Positions 28,204 through 43,753 are shown, numbered from the stretch's first letter. The stretch: 64,000 nucleotides of DNA from Deinococcus budaensis (GCF_014201885.1 NZ_JACHFN010000010.1:58360-122359), one strand, 5' to 3'. The notes: generated from the sequence alone by a model not told the origin. Program-made: numbers and translations.

Positions 28204-29896
28204 TCAGCCCCGCGCCGCCCGCTGCTGCCGCACAAAGTCCAGAAACTCGGCCTGCTCCAGCGTGTTCACGACCTGCGCCGGGGTCAGCCCGGCCTTGCGG
28301 GCCATCAATACGCCGTAGCGGGTGTCCCCCAGCCCGGCGGGCACGTGGGCGTCGGTGTTCACCGCGAAGGTCAGGCGCGCTCTCCAGCGCAGGGCGTCCC
28401 GCCAGTCGAGGTCGAGGCGGTAGGGATTGGCGTTGATCTCGACCACCGTCCCGTTGGCCTCGCAGGCGGCCAGCACGGCGTCCAGGTCGAGCGCGTAGCC
28501 GGGGCGGCGCAGCAGCAGCCGTCCGGTGGGATGCCCCAGGACCGTGACCAGCGGGTGCGAGGCGGCCCGGATCAGCCGCTCGGTCTGCCGCGCCGGGTCG
28601 AGGGTAAAGAGGCTGTGGACGCTGGCGACCACGTAGTCGAGGCTCAGCAGGTCCTCGTCGGGGTAGTCGAGCGAGCCGTCGCCTAGGATGTCCACCTCGG
28701 CTCCGGCCAGGATCGGCAGGCCCGCGCGCTGGAGTTCGCGGATTTCCCGAACGTAGGCCCGCAGCCGCTCCAGGCTCAGGCCATTGGCGTAGCTCGCCGC
28801 CCGCGAGTGGTCCCCGGTACCCAGGAAGCTGTGGCCCAGCCGCCGCGTCTCCGCCACCATCTCCGGCAGGCTCGCCGCCCCGTCCGACCAGGTGGAGTGG
28901 GTGTGCAGCAGGCCCCGCAGGTCGCCCACCATGATGAGCTGCTCCGGCGGCGGCAGCGTCTCCCACACGGCGTCGTGCTCGGGGTCGCGGTACTCGGCGG
29001 GGCGCAGGGCGAGGCCCAGCTCGCGCGCCACGTCCGCCTCACCCGGGGTGGCGAGAACCTCGCCGCCGCGCGTCAGCCCCCGCCCGCTGAGGTCAAAGCC
29101 CCTGGCCTTCGCCTCGGCCCGCAGCCCCTCGCGGTAGTCGGTGCTCCCGCCCATCATCAGGTCGAGTGCTCCGCGAGCCTGGGCCGGGGCGTGGGCGATC
29201 TCGACGGGGACGCCGTCCACCCGGCCCGCCAGCAGCGGTTTGCCCTCCACTGGGGCGAGGTCCTCGACCCGGCCTGTCAGCCGCGCGGCCACCTCCCCGG
29301 CGGTCCCGGTCACCGTCAGACGGGCGGTCCGCACCGTCTCCAGGCCCCGGCGCACGTCCCCGGCGGGGCGCGGCTCCAGACCCGCGAGCGCCCCCGCGAG
29401 CGCCTCCACCACGTCCAGCCCGGTCGAGAGGTGCTGGCGTTCCTGCGCCCCCAGCGCGAACTCGACCGCCTCCAGCATCGCGCCTGCACTTTTCGGCCCG
29501 AAGCCTTTCAGGGCGGCCACCCGCCCGTCCCGTGCCGCCTCGCGCAGCCCCTCCAGCGAGTCGATTCCGGCGTCCCACAGGGCGCGGATCTTTTTCGGCC
29601 CCAGCCCGCGCACCCGGAACAGCCCCAGCACGCCCGGCGGCACCTGGCTGGCGGCGTCCTCCAGCGGCCCGAAGCTGCCCGTCTGGGCGTAGGCGAGCAG
29701 GTCGGCGGCGATCCCCTTGCCGATTTTGGGCACGCCCGCGAAATCCGAGGCGAGCAGCTCCGCCGCGTCCGTGTCCAGCGCCTCCAGGCTGCGCGCCGCG
29801 CCTCGGTAGGCGTTCGCCCGGAAGGCTTCCTGGCCCAGCAGGTCGAGCAGATCGGCGGTGGTTTTGAGCACCCCGATCAGGGACTTGCGCGTGACC

Positions 29897-29904
<8 letters not shown>
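28204..29904 (-). CDS. polX: DNA polymerase/3'-5' exonuclease PolX with degenerate polymerase site
   Basis: 566 residues, normal for bacterial PolX. Order: 8-kDa lyase-like helical domain with helix-hairpin-helix motifs (GVPKIGKGIAADL, RGLGPKKIRAL, KGFGPKSAGAM), a palm/thumb region, and a C-terminal PHP domain from about residue 325. In the palm the expected GSxRRGxETxGDLD reads AGDVRRGLETVRTARLTV, so both DxD aspartates are replaced, and the third carboxylate site reads VEIAHA. The PHP metal ligands are intact: HTHSTWSDG, GTGDHSRAA, GAEVDILGDG, ASVHS, LGHPTG and NTDAHVP. It may act as a nuclease or AP endonuclease in repair while being a poor polymerase. It overlaps the upstream histidinol phosphatase by 8 bases. 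Confidence 0.93.
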
Positions 29905-30685
<781 letters not shown>

Positions 30686-30752
30686 GGGAGACAGGGTAGA
30701 GCCTGCGGGCTGGGGGAAGCGGCGCGCGGGGAGGCCGGACGCAGCGAAAGCC

Positions 30753-31658
<906 letters not shown>

Positions 31659-31763
31659 CGCCGGAGTGTACGCTCCTCCGGCGGTGGATGTGCGGCGAGC
31701 CGGGACGGGGAAGGGCCAGGCCGCGCTGCATCTTTACTCGCCCGCTGCGTATACTCATGCTCT

Positions 31764-32819
<1,056 letters not shown>

Positions 32820-32829
32820 GGGGACGGGC

Positions 32830-33368
32830 ATGAGCCGTGTGGTCCTGCGTTCCCTGGAACTGGCCGACGCGCCCGCCTTGACCGCGTACCGCAACCATCC
32901 CGACGTTGCCCGGTATCAGGGCTGGAGGCTGCCGTACTCCCTGGAGGAGGCCGAAGCCCTGATCAGCGCCATGCGGAACCGCGTCCCCGGACAGGAGGGC
33001 TGGACGCAGCTGGCCCTTGCCGACGCGCTCAGCGGGGAACTGCTGGGGGACTTCGCCGTACGCGGCGAGGGCGAACAGGCCGAGATCGGCGTTACTCTCG
33101 CTCCGCAGGCGCAGGGGCGAGGCCTGGCGCTGGAAGGCCTGTGCCGGCTGCTGGCGCAACTGTTCGGTTCGCCTGGACTGCGCCGCGTCTACGCCAGCAT
33201 CGACCCGCGCAATCGCCGCGCCGCATCGCTGCTCTCCAGGGCAGGGTTCCGGCATGAAGGTACCACCCTGGCAAGTTATCTGCACCGGGGCCAGTGGACA
33301 GATGAGGCGACCTATGCTCTGTTGGCTCACGAGTGGAGCGCGCACCACACCCAGGAGAACCCCAGCCC

Positions 33369-33372
<4 letters not shown>
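32830..33372 (+). CDS. GNAT-family acetyltransferase, RimJ/RimL-like
   Basis: 180 residues. RimJ/RimL-like pattern: [28 protein letters not shown] at the N-terminus, the acetyl-CoA loop [14 protein letters not shown] and the C-terminal [22 protein letters not shown]. Substrates of this branch are often protein N-termini or antibiotics; here the position between argF and argC, 10 bases after argF and overlapping argC by four bases (ATGA), suggests co-expression with arginine synthesis. Whether it acts on an arginine intermediate is unknown. Confidence 0.88.
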
Positions 33373-34346
<974 letters not shown>

Positions 34347-34404
34347 GCCAGGCTCCGTCCAAAGGGGGATGAGGTGGGCTGGGGCGCCGTTCTAGCGTGG
34401 AAGC

Positions 34405-34851
34405 ATGCGCCTCAAGGGACTTGTGATGCTCGGCGTTCTGGGGCTGCTCGGAATGCTGGCCGCGCCTTTTTTCCAGTTCCTCTTCCAGCCGCGTTACCGG
34501 GTCGAGACTGTGTGGCAGGCGCCCGGAGCGTTCCATCCGCTGCGGGGAGCGCGGCTTCAGGGGGTCGCGGAATACGGCGGCTACGGGCCGAACCGGATGG
34601 ACTTCGACCGCTTTCTGGAGGTTCGGTGCGGCGGCCTCCCTGGACGGGGTTGGCGTCTCCCTGGAACTTCGACGGGCCGCGAACCCGCCTCCGAGGCGAT
34701 CTGGACCCGGCCCGGCTTCGAGGTCATCTGGGAAGCCGACGCCCTGCGCCTGCGTCTTCCCGGCCGAGTGCTGCGCTTCGGCGACCCCGGGACGGTGCGC
34801 GAACTCGTGGTGCCTGCCCAGGATTTCGTGAGCCTGCGCGGCTGCCGCTGA
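34405..34851 (+). CDS. Hypothetical protein with N-terminal membrane anchor
   Basis: 148 residues. One N-terminal membrane helix (LVMLGVLGLLGMLAAPFFQFLF) followed by a periplasmic beta-rich region with two Cys (VRCGG and the final RGCR). TAGCGT six bases before the ATG supports a leaderless transcript. The family is not recognised. It converges on scpA with 12 bases between stop codons. Confidence 0.7.
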   Translation: MRLKGLVMLGVLGLLGMLAAPFFQFLFQPRYRVETVWQAPGAFHPLRGARLQGVAEYGGYGPNRMDFDRFLEVRCGGLPGRGWRLPGTSTGREPASEAIWTRPGFEVIWEADALRLRLPGRVLRFGDPGTVRELVVPAQDFVSLRGCR

Positions 34852-34863
34852 GTCGCTTGAACT

Positions 34864-35610
<747 letters not shown>

Positions 35611-35656
35611 CCCCCCACTCCACAACCCGCACCCCACGGCCCACTGCCCGCCTCCA

Positions 35657-36655
<999 letters not shown>

Positions 36656-36719
36656 AACCCGCCGATTCTAACGGCCCGGCGCCTCTCCCCGTCCAACCCG
36701 CTGGCCGTGGGGGGCCACG

Positions 36720-36756
36720 CCAAAGAGGCGGCCCCTCCCAGCTGGGAAAGGCCGCC
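36720..36756 (-). terminator. Terminator after the PPIase gene
   Basis: GGCGGCC (36727-36733) pairs with GGCCGCC (36750-36756), and the inner TCCCAGCTGGGA is also self-complementary. On the minus strand the stem is followed by TCTTTGG. Confidence 0.6.
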
Positions 36757-36774
36757 CCGGAAAAAGGGGGATGC

Positions 36775-38733
36775 TCAGCGGTCGCTGGTGCCCCCGGGGG
36801 TGGCGGGAGCGGCGCTGCCCTCACCGCTCTCCGCCGCCGTGTCCGCATCCGGCGTGGTCGCGGGCGCCCCGGCAGCGTCGGCGGGGGCGCCGGTGTCCGT
36901 CCCCTCCCCGGCCTTCGGCTGGGTCGCGGGGGGGGGCGCGGCGGCGGCGACCCGCTTTTGCTGCGCGTCGAGCACCTTCTGGAGGTTGTTGACCGGCTTG
37001 AGGGTCTCGACCTGCTTGGCGACGTAGGCCTGACCCGCCTCCTGCTTCTTGGTGGCGAGCACCTGCTGGCGAATCTGCTCGCGCACGGCCGACAGCGGCT
37101 GCACGGCGGCGCGCTGGAGGTCGGTCACGTAGGCGACCACGAAGCGGTCTCCCACCTTCACCACGTCGCTGAGGCTGCCCTCTCCGGCGGAGCGCAGGTT
37201 CTGGGCGGTGAAGACGGCCGCCTCGACGGCCGGGTCCAGCGGACCGGGGGCGTCGGGCGTGCCGGGCGCGACCTGACCGCGCTCGCTGACGGTGCCTCCG
37301 GCCTTGCCCGCCGCGGCCGTGAAGCTGCCCTGGCCGTTCCAGCCCTGCCGGAACGCCTGCGCCGCCGCCCGGTCCGCGAAGCTCGCCTCGGCGACGGTGC
37401 CGCCTGCGGGCGTCTGGAACTGCTCGCGGTTTTGCTGGTAGTAGGCCTGGATATCGGCGTCGGTCACCTTCACGTCACGCGCTCCGTAGGCGGCCAACCC
37501 CTGCGCGATGTCCTGGCGGGTGCCGGTCAGCGCCAGCTCCTCGCGCCCGGCGATGGTGGGCGCGGCGTAGCTCTGGATCAGTCCAGTCACGACCTGCGGC
37601 TTGAGCAGGCCGTTGACCAGCTGCGCGGCCTGCTCGGGCGGCACCTGACCCAGCAGCCCGGCAAACTGCTGGTTTTGCACGACCTGCGACACCACGTCCG
37701 AATAAGGGATGGTCTGCCCGGCGACCGTGGCGACAGCCGGGTTCTCGGTCTTCCAGTTGGGGTCGAGCACCTCGATCTTGAGGTCCTTTTCCAGCCCGGT
37801 CAGCCAGCGCTCGACGGCGGCGTTCTTCTTCTGCTCGTTCACGGCGGTGACGGCCTCGGCCTTGGCCTGCTCGAAGGGCCGCACGCCGGGCGCCAGGAAG
37901 CGCTCGACCTTGACGATGTAGAACTTGCCGCCGCTCTCGACCACGTCCGTCACGCCGCCCCCGGTCAGGGCAAAGGCGGCCGCGCCGACCTCCCCGGGCA
38001 GGGCGACCTGCGCGACCGGGCGGGGAGCGCCGTTCTCGATGGGTCCCAGCGCCCCGCCCCGGTCCTTGAACTCCGTGCTGTTCGCCGAGGCCAGAGCCGC
38101 GAAGTCCGCGCCGCCCTTGACCTCGGCGAGCAGGCGCTCGGCTTTGGCCTTGTCGCCCACCACGATCTGGCGGCCCACGATGCGGGCGTCGGTCTGAAAG
38201 CCCTCCGGGTTGAGGTCGTAGTGCAGCCGCGCCTCGGCGTCGGTGGCCGGCTGGGCGGTCTTCTTGATCTCCTCGATCTTGCGGTCCACGGCCAGCTGGT
38301 CGCGGGTGCGGCGGCGGAACTCGGCGTCGGTCAGCCCCACCCCCTGCAAGGCGTCGGTCCAGGCTTTGGTCTCGGTGAGCTGGTTGGCCTCGCGGACCTT
38401 CTGCACCTCGGCGTTCACGTCGGCGCGGCTCACGTCGATGTCCCCGGCGGCCTGCGTCAGCAGCACCTGGCGGGCCTGCTGGGCGACCACGTAGGTCTTG
38501 AAGTCGTCGGCCAGCACGCCGCTCTCGGCGCTGGTCAGGACCGGATTGCTGCGGCGCAGGGCCTCCAGCTCCTCCACCGTCACGGTCTGGCCGTTGACCT
38601 TCAGGGCGGGCGTGCCCTGCTGGCGGTTTCCAAAGAGCGAGCCGACATCCGGCGTGAACTGGTAGGCCATGCCGACCACCAGCATGAGTGCGAGAACGCC
38701 CAGCAGGACGTTCACGACCTTTTTGTTCTTCAC
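36775..38733 (-). CDS. PpiD/SurA-like membrane-anchored peptidyl-prolyl isomerase
   Basis: 652 residues from a GTG behind a strong AAGGAG. One N-terminal membrane helix (VVNVLLGVLALMLVVGMAYQF), then SurA_N-like helices, a central parvulin-like rotamase domain (about residues 185-290: IVGRQIVVGDKAKAERLLAEVKGGADFAALASANST, GGALGPIENG), a second half with similar helical features, and an Ala/Pro/Thr-rich acidic tail from about residue 600. It should act outside the membrane in folding of exported or outer-membrane proteins. The promoter and the tRNA gene on the other strand share sequence with its start (see 38734-38763). Confidence 0.85.
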   Translation of the reverse strand: MKNKKVVNVLLGVLALMLVVGMAYQFTPDVGSLFGNRQQGTPALKVNGQTVTVEELEALRRSNPVLTSAESGVLADDFKTYVVAQQARQVLLTQAAGDIDVSRADVNAEVQKVREANQLTETKAWTDALQGVGLTDAEFRRRTRDQLAVDRKIEEIKKTAQPATDAEARLHYDLNPEGFQTDARIVGRQIVVGDKAKAERLLAEVKGGADFAALASANSTEFKDRGGALGPIENGAPRPVAQVALPGEVGAAAFALTGGGVTDVVESGGKFYIVKVERFLAPGVRPFEQAKAEAVTAVNEQKKNAAVERWLTGLEKDLKIEVLDPNWKTENPAVATVAGQTIPYSDVVSQVVQNQQFAGLLGQVPPEQAAQLVNGLLKPQVVTGLIQSYAAPTIAGREELALTGTRQDIAQGLAAYGARDVKVTDADIQAYYQQNREQFQTPAGGTVAEASFADRAAAQAFRQGWNGQGSFTAAAGKAGGTVSERGQVAPGTPDAPGPLDPAVEAAVFTAQNLRSAGEGSLSDVVKVGDRFVVAYVTDLQRAAVQPLSAVREQIRQQVLATKKQEAGQAYVAKQVETLKPVNNLQKVLDAQQKRVAAAAPPPATQPKAGEGTDTGAPADAAGAPATTPDADTAAESGEGSAAPATPGGTSDR

Positions 38734-38850
<117 letters not shown>

Positions 38851-38863
38851 CCAACCCGCAAGA

Positions 38864-38888
38864 CGCCACCCTCTGGGGTGGTGTTTTT
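38864..38888 (+). terminator. Terminator of the tRNA-Arg gene
   Basis: GCCACCC and GGGTGGT form a stem around a short loop followed by GTTTTT. Confidence 0.8.
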
Positions 38889-39070
38889 GCTGTGCTGCCC
38901 GCGAACGCGGGGGGAGGGGGCAGGCTCTCGGAGGCGCACACGGGCGATTCTAGCACGCTGTCTCAAGGCGGCATGAAGGAAAAAAACCTGACCTGGCGCG
39001 GGTTTTCCGCCGCTTTCTCATCTGCCGGGGCGAGCGAGCACGCCGGCCCCGGCACGCTAGGCTGGGGCCC

Positions 39071-40099
39071 ATGAAGCTCCTGTCTTTGCTTGAGCGCCTG
39101 CCCGGCAGCTACGCTGGCCCCACCCAGCCCGAACCCGGCCCGCATGGGCTGATCGGCGTGGGCGAGGGCGCCCTGGCCGCGCACCTCGCCGCGACCCTGA
39201 TTCCCGGGACGCTCACCCGCAGCGGCACCCAGTTCGTGGTGTCCAGCGCCGACGCCGCCGACGCCGCCCGCGACTACGCCGATCTGGCCGAGGTGGCGGG
39301 CGCCGCCGTGCGCCGGGTCAGCACGGGCGGCGCCGTGGACGACGTGGACGTGCTGGTGCCCGGCGGAGTCCTGACGGCCTACCACGCCGCGCAGTACCTC
39401 GCCCACGCTTCGGGCCACGCTGACCAGGCCGCCGACGCCGAGACGCTGCTGGCGGAGCTGCGCGGCCGCTGCTCGCCGGGAGTGGAAGACGGCAACCCCG
39501 CCCGTGACCTGGCCTGGACCCTCTGGGGCCGCCTGCCGCTGCTGCTGGCCGCCCCGGACGCCGAGGCGCTGCCGCACGCCTGGCAGGCGCTGCTCGCCCG
39601 GGTGGGCAAGACCCTGTCGGTCCCGGTCCTGGGTGACCCGCTCGCGCTGGTGACTGGCGCGTTCGAGGCCCAGCACGAGAAGGGCGACGCCAAGGTGGCC
39701 CTGCTGCTGGGCGACCCCGACCCCGCCCTCCTGATCGCCCGCGAGGTGCTCGACTCGCGCATCGACGAGGTGGTGGCGGTGCCGTACCCGGAGGGCGTCA
39801 ACCCCGCGCACCCCGGCGGCTACGCGGCGCAACTCGCCCTGTGGTACTTCGGGGCCTGGGTCGCCGCCTACCTGGCCGAGCGCTACGGCCTGGACGCGGG
39901 CGACCTGCCGGTGCTCACCCGCGCCCAGGCCGTGCTCGCGGGCGAGTCAGGCCCCGATACCCTCACGCTGGGGGGCGCCGGTGGGGAGGGGGGGCGCCCA
40001 CCCCGCTTTGACCGCGAAACGCCCGAAGACGACCTGGACGCCTCCGATCGGGAAGAAGACTTCGACGAGGACCTGGACGAGGACCGCGAGGAACCCTGA
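39071..40099 (+). CDS. SIS/phosphosugar-isomerase-like protein with acidic tail
   Basis: 342 residues. The middle and end resemble the C-terminal half of bacterial phosphoglucose/phosphomannose isomerase-like SIS proteins (ARDLAWTLWGRLPLLLAAP, HAWQALLARVGKTLSVPVLG, LWYFGAWVAAYLAERYGLD), but I would not assert activity. The last 40 residues are very acidic (EDDLDASDREEDFDEDLDEDREE). No signal peptide. TAGGCT seven bases before the ATG supports the start. Nothing in the neighbourhood points to a pathway. Confidence 0.65.
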   Translation: MKLLSLLERLPGSYAGPTQPEPGPHGLIGVGEGALAAHLAATLIPGTLTRSGTQFVVSSADAADAARDYADLAEVAGAAVRRVSTGGAVDDVDVLVPGGVLTAYHAAQYLAHASGHADQAADAETLLAELRGRCSPGVEDGNPARDLAWTLWGRLPLLLAAPDAEALPHAWQALLARVGKTLSVPVLGDPLALVTGAFEAQHEKGDAKVALLLGDPDPALLIAREVLDSRIDEVVAVPYPEGVNPAHPGGYAAQLALWYFGAWVAAYLAERYGLDAGDLPVLTRAQAVLAGESGPDTLTLGGAGGEGGRPPRFDRETPEDDLDASDREEDFDEDLDEDREEP

Positions 40100-40150
40100 A
40101 GCGGGGCCGGGGGGCCGCGCCGCGCCCCGGCTGCCCCCAGCAACAACCGG

Positions 40151-40960
40151 TCAGGAGTCGGGACGACCCGGCTGAGGACGGACCCCGAACTGAAGGGCAA
40201 AGCCGGGCAGATGCCTTCCGATGTACAGAAGCAGCGCGTGGATGAAGACTACCACGCCCAGCATCTCCATCAGCTCCTCGAATCCGATGCTCAGCGCTGA
40301 GACAAAGCCCAGATCACCGAAGCGCGAATCGGTGTAGCCCTGCACCAGCTCCATCCCGAGAGCGGCGCCAACATACAGGCCGCCCGCCAGGACGAAGCGC
40401 CAGCGGATGGGCGCAGGCAGATGCGCCAGAAACCGGATGGAGCCGAGCAAGATCAGCAGCACTGCCAGCGCGTAGGGCACCACCCAGGCGAACCTGAGGA
40501 CGCCGTCGAAGTCCATCAGGCGGCGCATCGGCGCGATGGTGTTGTCGTGCAGCCGCGCGATCTCGTCGACCGACAGGTACAGAAAGACGGCCGCGAAAAA
40601 GCCCCAGTAGACCGCGAACCGGTCGGCCGTCTGCCGCTTGGCCAGCGCGACGGCGCCCAGAATCAGGGCGCTGAACAGCAGCAGTCCTCCCGAAAAGGCC
40701 GAGGGCAGATTCGCTTCGCCGTTGGCGTCGAACATGACGAGCAGCCAGTCGCGCATGAAGAAGTCCGGCAGAAAGAAGTGGGCCGCCTGCGCCACGATAT
40801 TGATCAACGCCAGGCCGAGGGCGGTCCAGCCGAGCAGGCGGGTCACCCGGCGCGGGGACAGCCAGAGGTGAACCGCCGTCGCCGGGGGCGCAGCCGGAGC
40901 GTCGGAGGTGCTCGCGGTGGGCCGGACCTCACCGACCTGAAGCGGCCTGCGTTCGGTCAT
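40151..40960 (-). CDS. Polytopic membrane protein, unknown function
   Basis: 269 residues with about seven membrane helices after a disordered N-terminus of about 35 residues. Acidic residues lie next to helices in SVDEIARLHDN and IGFEELMEMLGVV, which could be functional. I recognise no family. Codon use matches its neighbours. The stop is 51 bases from the converging SIS-like gene. Confidence 0.75.
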   Translation of the reverse strand: MTERRPLQVGEVRPTASTSDAPAAPPATAVHLWLSPRRVTRLLGWTALGLALINIVAQAAHFFLPDFFMRDWLLVMFDANGEANLPSAFSGGLLLFSALILGAVALAKRQTADRFAVYWGFFAAVFLYLSVDEIARLHDNTIAPMRRLMDFDGVLRFAWVVPYALAVLLILLGSIRFLAHLPAPIRWRFVLAGGLYVGAALGMELVQGYTDSRFGDLGFVSALSIGFEELMEMLGVVVFIHALLLYIGRHLPGFALQFGVRPQPGRPDS

Positions 40961-41187
40961 GAGCGGGGGGTCCCTCCGGCGACCCGGCGCGCCGCCGGAG
41001 CCGGGCAGAGAGCGGGCGCGGCGGCCAGGCTCGGAACGTTGACCGGGAACACCTTCTTGAACCTGGGCATAGCAGCAGCTTAGAAAAGTCTCAGCTAAGC
41101 AAACGTTGCCGCAGAGTAAAAGCCGTTGTTGCCTGTGGGGAAGGGGTTGAAGTTGCCCTCCGCCCTGCCCGCGCCGTCATGCCTGGG

Positions 41188-43320
41188 TCAGTCGGCGGCG
41201 GCCAGCTCCCTTTCGCCCGGCGCCAGACTGTCTCCGGCGAGGCCCAGCAGGTGCCGGACGGCGGCGTTCCAGCCGGGGTCGTCCAGCACGCGGTAAAGGT
41301 GCGCCCACTGCCAGCGGCGGTAGGCGTCGGCGGCCGCTTCCAGCCGCTCGGCGTCGGCCGCCGGGTCAGCCAGGGGCGCGGGCGGCAGGCCGAGGTGAGC
41401 GCGCCCCAGGGCGCCTTCCAGCTCGGCCAGGGTCTTGGGACCCAGCGCAAAGGCCACCCGGCCACCCTCCAGCCAGCGGGTCAGGCTGGCCTCGTCGGGC
41501 AGGGCGTAGAGGATCAGCTCGCCGCCGGGGTGAGGCTGGCCGGGCGCGACCAGGGTGAGGCCGGGCACCTGATCGCGCAGGTACGCGGCGACCGGCCCGT
41601 CGGCGTAGGCGCTCGCCCCGGCGCGCAGGTGGCGCGTCGCCTCGCGCGGGTCGAGGCGGGGCACGGCGGGCGCGGTCTGCTCCCCGCTGGCCAGCCCCAG
41701 GCGTGCGGGGGCGCGCAGCGCCTGGCCGTGCAGTTCCAGCCGGGCCTGCCCGCGCCACTCGCTGCTGACGAGGTGGGTGGCGAGGTCATGCTCGCCAGAC
41801 GCGGCCTGCGCCTCACCGTGCTTGACCCCGCGCAGCGCCCCGACCTGAAATTGCAGGCTGTCGCCGCGTTTGCCCACCAGCCGGGGCGCCGTCAGCGGCT
41901 CGCGCACATGCCACAGCGGCGGGGTATGGCCGGTGCCGAAGGGTTCAAAGGCCGCCGCCTGGGCCACCAGCTCTGCGGTCGCGCCCAGGGTCGGCAGCGG
42001 CGCGTCAAGCCGCCACTCGGGGACCGGAGGCGGAAACTGCCGGGCGTAGGCGTGCAGCCGCTCGCGCAGGGCCGGAAAATTCTCCCCGGGCAGTGCGAAC
42101 CCGGCGGCGCCCGGGTGCCCGCCGTAGCGCGTCAGCAGGTCCTCGCTGTAGCGCAGGCCCCCCACCGCGCTGATGCCGGGGGTGCTGCGCACCGACCCCT
42201 TGCCCTGCGCGACCACGTACACCGGTTTGTGAAAGGCCTCGACCAGCTTGCTCGCCACGATGCCCATCACACCCACGTGCCAGTCCGGCCGCGTCACCAC
42301 GATGGCCGGGTCACGGGGGTCGGCCAGCGCCAGGGCTTCTTGGTACATGCGGTCTTGCAGGCCGCGGCGCTCCTGGTTGCGCGTTTCCAGGTAGGCGGTA
42401 AGGGTGCGCGCCTCGTGCTCGCTGGAAGTGGTCAGCAGCCGCAGCGCCAGGTCGGCCTCGCCCAGCCGGCCGGCCGCGTTGATCAGCGGCGCGAGCAAGA
42501 ACGCCACGTCCCGCGCTGTGGGCCGCCCGACTTTCCGGGCGTCCAGCAGGGCGCGCACGCCCGGCAGCGTGGAGGTGGCGAGCGCCTCTAGCCCGGCGCG
42601 CACCAGCGCCCGGTTCTCGCCGATCAGGGGCGCCACGTCGGCCACCGTGCCCAGGGTCGCCAGTCCCGCCAGCTCGCGCGGCTCGGGCAGGCCCAGCGCC
42701 TCACGCACGGCCCACAGCAGGTGGTAGGCGACTCCCGCCCCGGTCAGGTTGTGCAGCTCGGGGTCGTACCCGGTGGTCAGGTGCGGGTGGACCACCAGGC
42801 AGTCGGGGAAGTTCGGACCGGGCGCGTGGTGGTCAGTCACGATCACTTCCGTGCCGCGTGCCAGCAGCGCGCGGACCTCCTTCAGGTTGGTGACCCCGCA
42901 GTCCACCGTCACCAGCAGGTCACAGGCGGCGGCGTGCTCCTCGACTCGGTCAGGGTGAATGCCGTAGCCCTCGTTGAGCCGGTGGGGAATGAAGCCGTGG
43001 ACCTCGGCGCCCAGCTCGCGCAGCCCCAGCACCAGCGTGGCGGTGGCGGTCACGCCGTCGGCGTCGTAGTCGCCGTGAATCCGCAGCCGTTTGTTCGCGC
43101 GGATGGCCGCGACCAGCCGCCGGGCCGCCTCGTGCAGCGCGGGGTTGGGGGTCAGCGCCAGCGGGGGGTCGAGGTGCGCCGGGGTCAGGCCACGGGCAGA
43201 GAGGACCTGCGCGAGCGGCGGCGAGACCCGCCAGGTCCGCATGCTCTCCAGCAGCGCCTCGCGGCTGGCCGGGGGAGCCAGCAGCCAGCGGGCTTCGGGG
43301 CGGGCGGGGAGCCGGCTCAC
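41188..43320 (-). CDS. recJ: Single-stranded-DNA exonuclease RecJ
   Basis: 710 residues. DHH-family motifs: DYDADG (near residue 86), TVDCGV, VTDHHAPG, GTVADVAPL and the DHHA1 glycine motif RYGGHPGAAGFALP. A C-terminal extension of roughly 150 residues beyond the OB-type domain is present, as in Deinococcus/Thermus RecJ. It degrades ssDNA 5' to 3' and is important in end resection for recombination repair. The GTG start overlaps the stop of the upstream LapA-like gene (GTGA), so they are coupled. Confidence 0.95.
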   Translation of the reverse strand: MSRLPARPEARWLLAPPASREALLESMRTWRVSPPLAQVLSARGLTPAHLDPPLALTPNPALHEAARRLVAAIRANKRLRIHGDYDADGVTATATLVLGLRELGAEVHGFIPHRLNEGYGIHPDRVEEHAAACDLLVTVDCGVTNLKEVRALLARGTEVIVTDHHAPGPNFPDCLVVHPHLTTGYDPELHNLTGAGVAYHLLWAVREALGLPEPRELAGLATLGTVADVAPLIGENRALVRAGLEALATSTLPGVRALLDARKVGRPTARDVAFLLAPLINAAGRLGEADLALRLLTTSSEHEARTLTAYLETRNQERRGLQDRMYQEALALADPRDPAIVVTRPDWHVGVMGIVASKLVEAFHKPVYVVAQGKGSVRSTPGISAVGGLRYSEDLLTRYGGHPGAAGFALPGENFPALRERLHAYARQFPPPVPEWRLDAPLPTLGATAELVAQAAAFEPFGTGHTPPLWHVREPLTAPRLVGKRGDSLQFQVGALRGVKHGEAQAASGEHDLATHLVSSEWRGQARLELHGQALRAPARLGLASGEQTAPAVPRLDPREATRHLRAGASAYADGPVAAYLRDQVPGLTLVAPGQPHPGGELILYALPDEASLTRWLEGGRVAFALGPKTLAELEGALGRAHLGLPPAPLADPAADAERLEAAADAYRRWQWAHLYRVLDDPGWNAAVRHLLGLAGDSLAPGERELAAAD

Positions 43321-43706
43321 GCGCTCTCCCGGACGCTCGGCCCCAGCTCGGCTGCGCCCGTCGGCCGCTCGGACGCGGAGGGCCCGGCGGCGGGCACAGC
43401 CGGGGAGAGGGTCCCCAGCCGGGCCTGCAAGGCGGCGCTCAGGCGGCCTTCCAGCCGGTCACGTTCGCGGGCCACCCGGCGGGAGCGCTGCCCGGCCTGC
43501 CACAGCGGGGGGAGCAGCAGCAGGGCCGCGTAGGCAGCCCCGAGACCCATGAAGAGCGCGACCGCGCCCCCCAGCGGCAGCAGCAGCTCAGCCCGTCCCA
43601 GCGGCAGCGGCAACCGGACCCGGCCGGGGTTTTCCAGCGCGACCAGCAGCAGGTAGGCCCCCAGCGCCAGCAGCAAGAGCACCTGGAGAAACTGCACGAG
43701 TCGCAT
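43317..43706 (-). CDS. LapA-like (DUF1049) inner-membrane protein
   Basis: 129 residues from the ATG six bases after TAGACT. Two membrane helices (QVLLLLALGAYLLLVALENPG and LLLPLGGAVALFMGLGAAYAALLLL) with the VALENPGRVRLPLPLG pattern of LapA-domain proteins between them, then a basic coiled-coil stretch (AGQRSRRVARERDRLEGRLSAALQARL) and a disordered tail. Function is not settled for the family. It leads the transcript that contains recJ. Confidence 0.82.
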   Translation of the reverse strand: MRLVQFLQVLLLLALGAYLLLVALENPGRVRLPLPLGRAELLLPLGGAVALFMGLGAAYAALLLLPPLWQAGQRSRRVARERDRLEGRLSAALQARLGTLSPAVPAAGPSASERPTGAAELGPSVRESA

Positions 43707-43753
43707 GGCCACAGTCTAGCGCCGCTCCCGCCGCCCGCATCCTGGGTAGGCAC

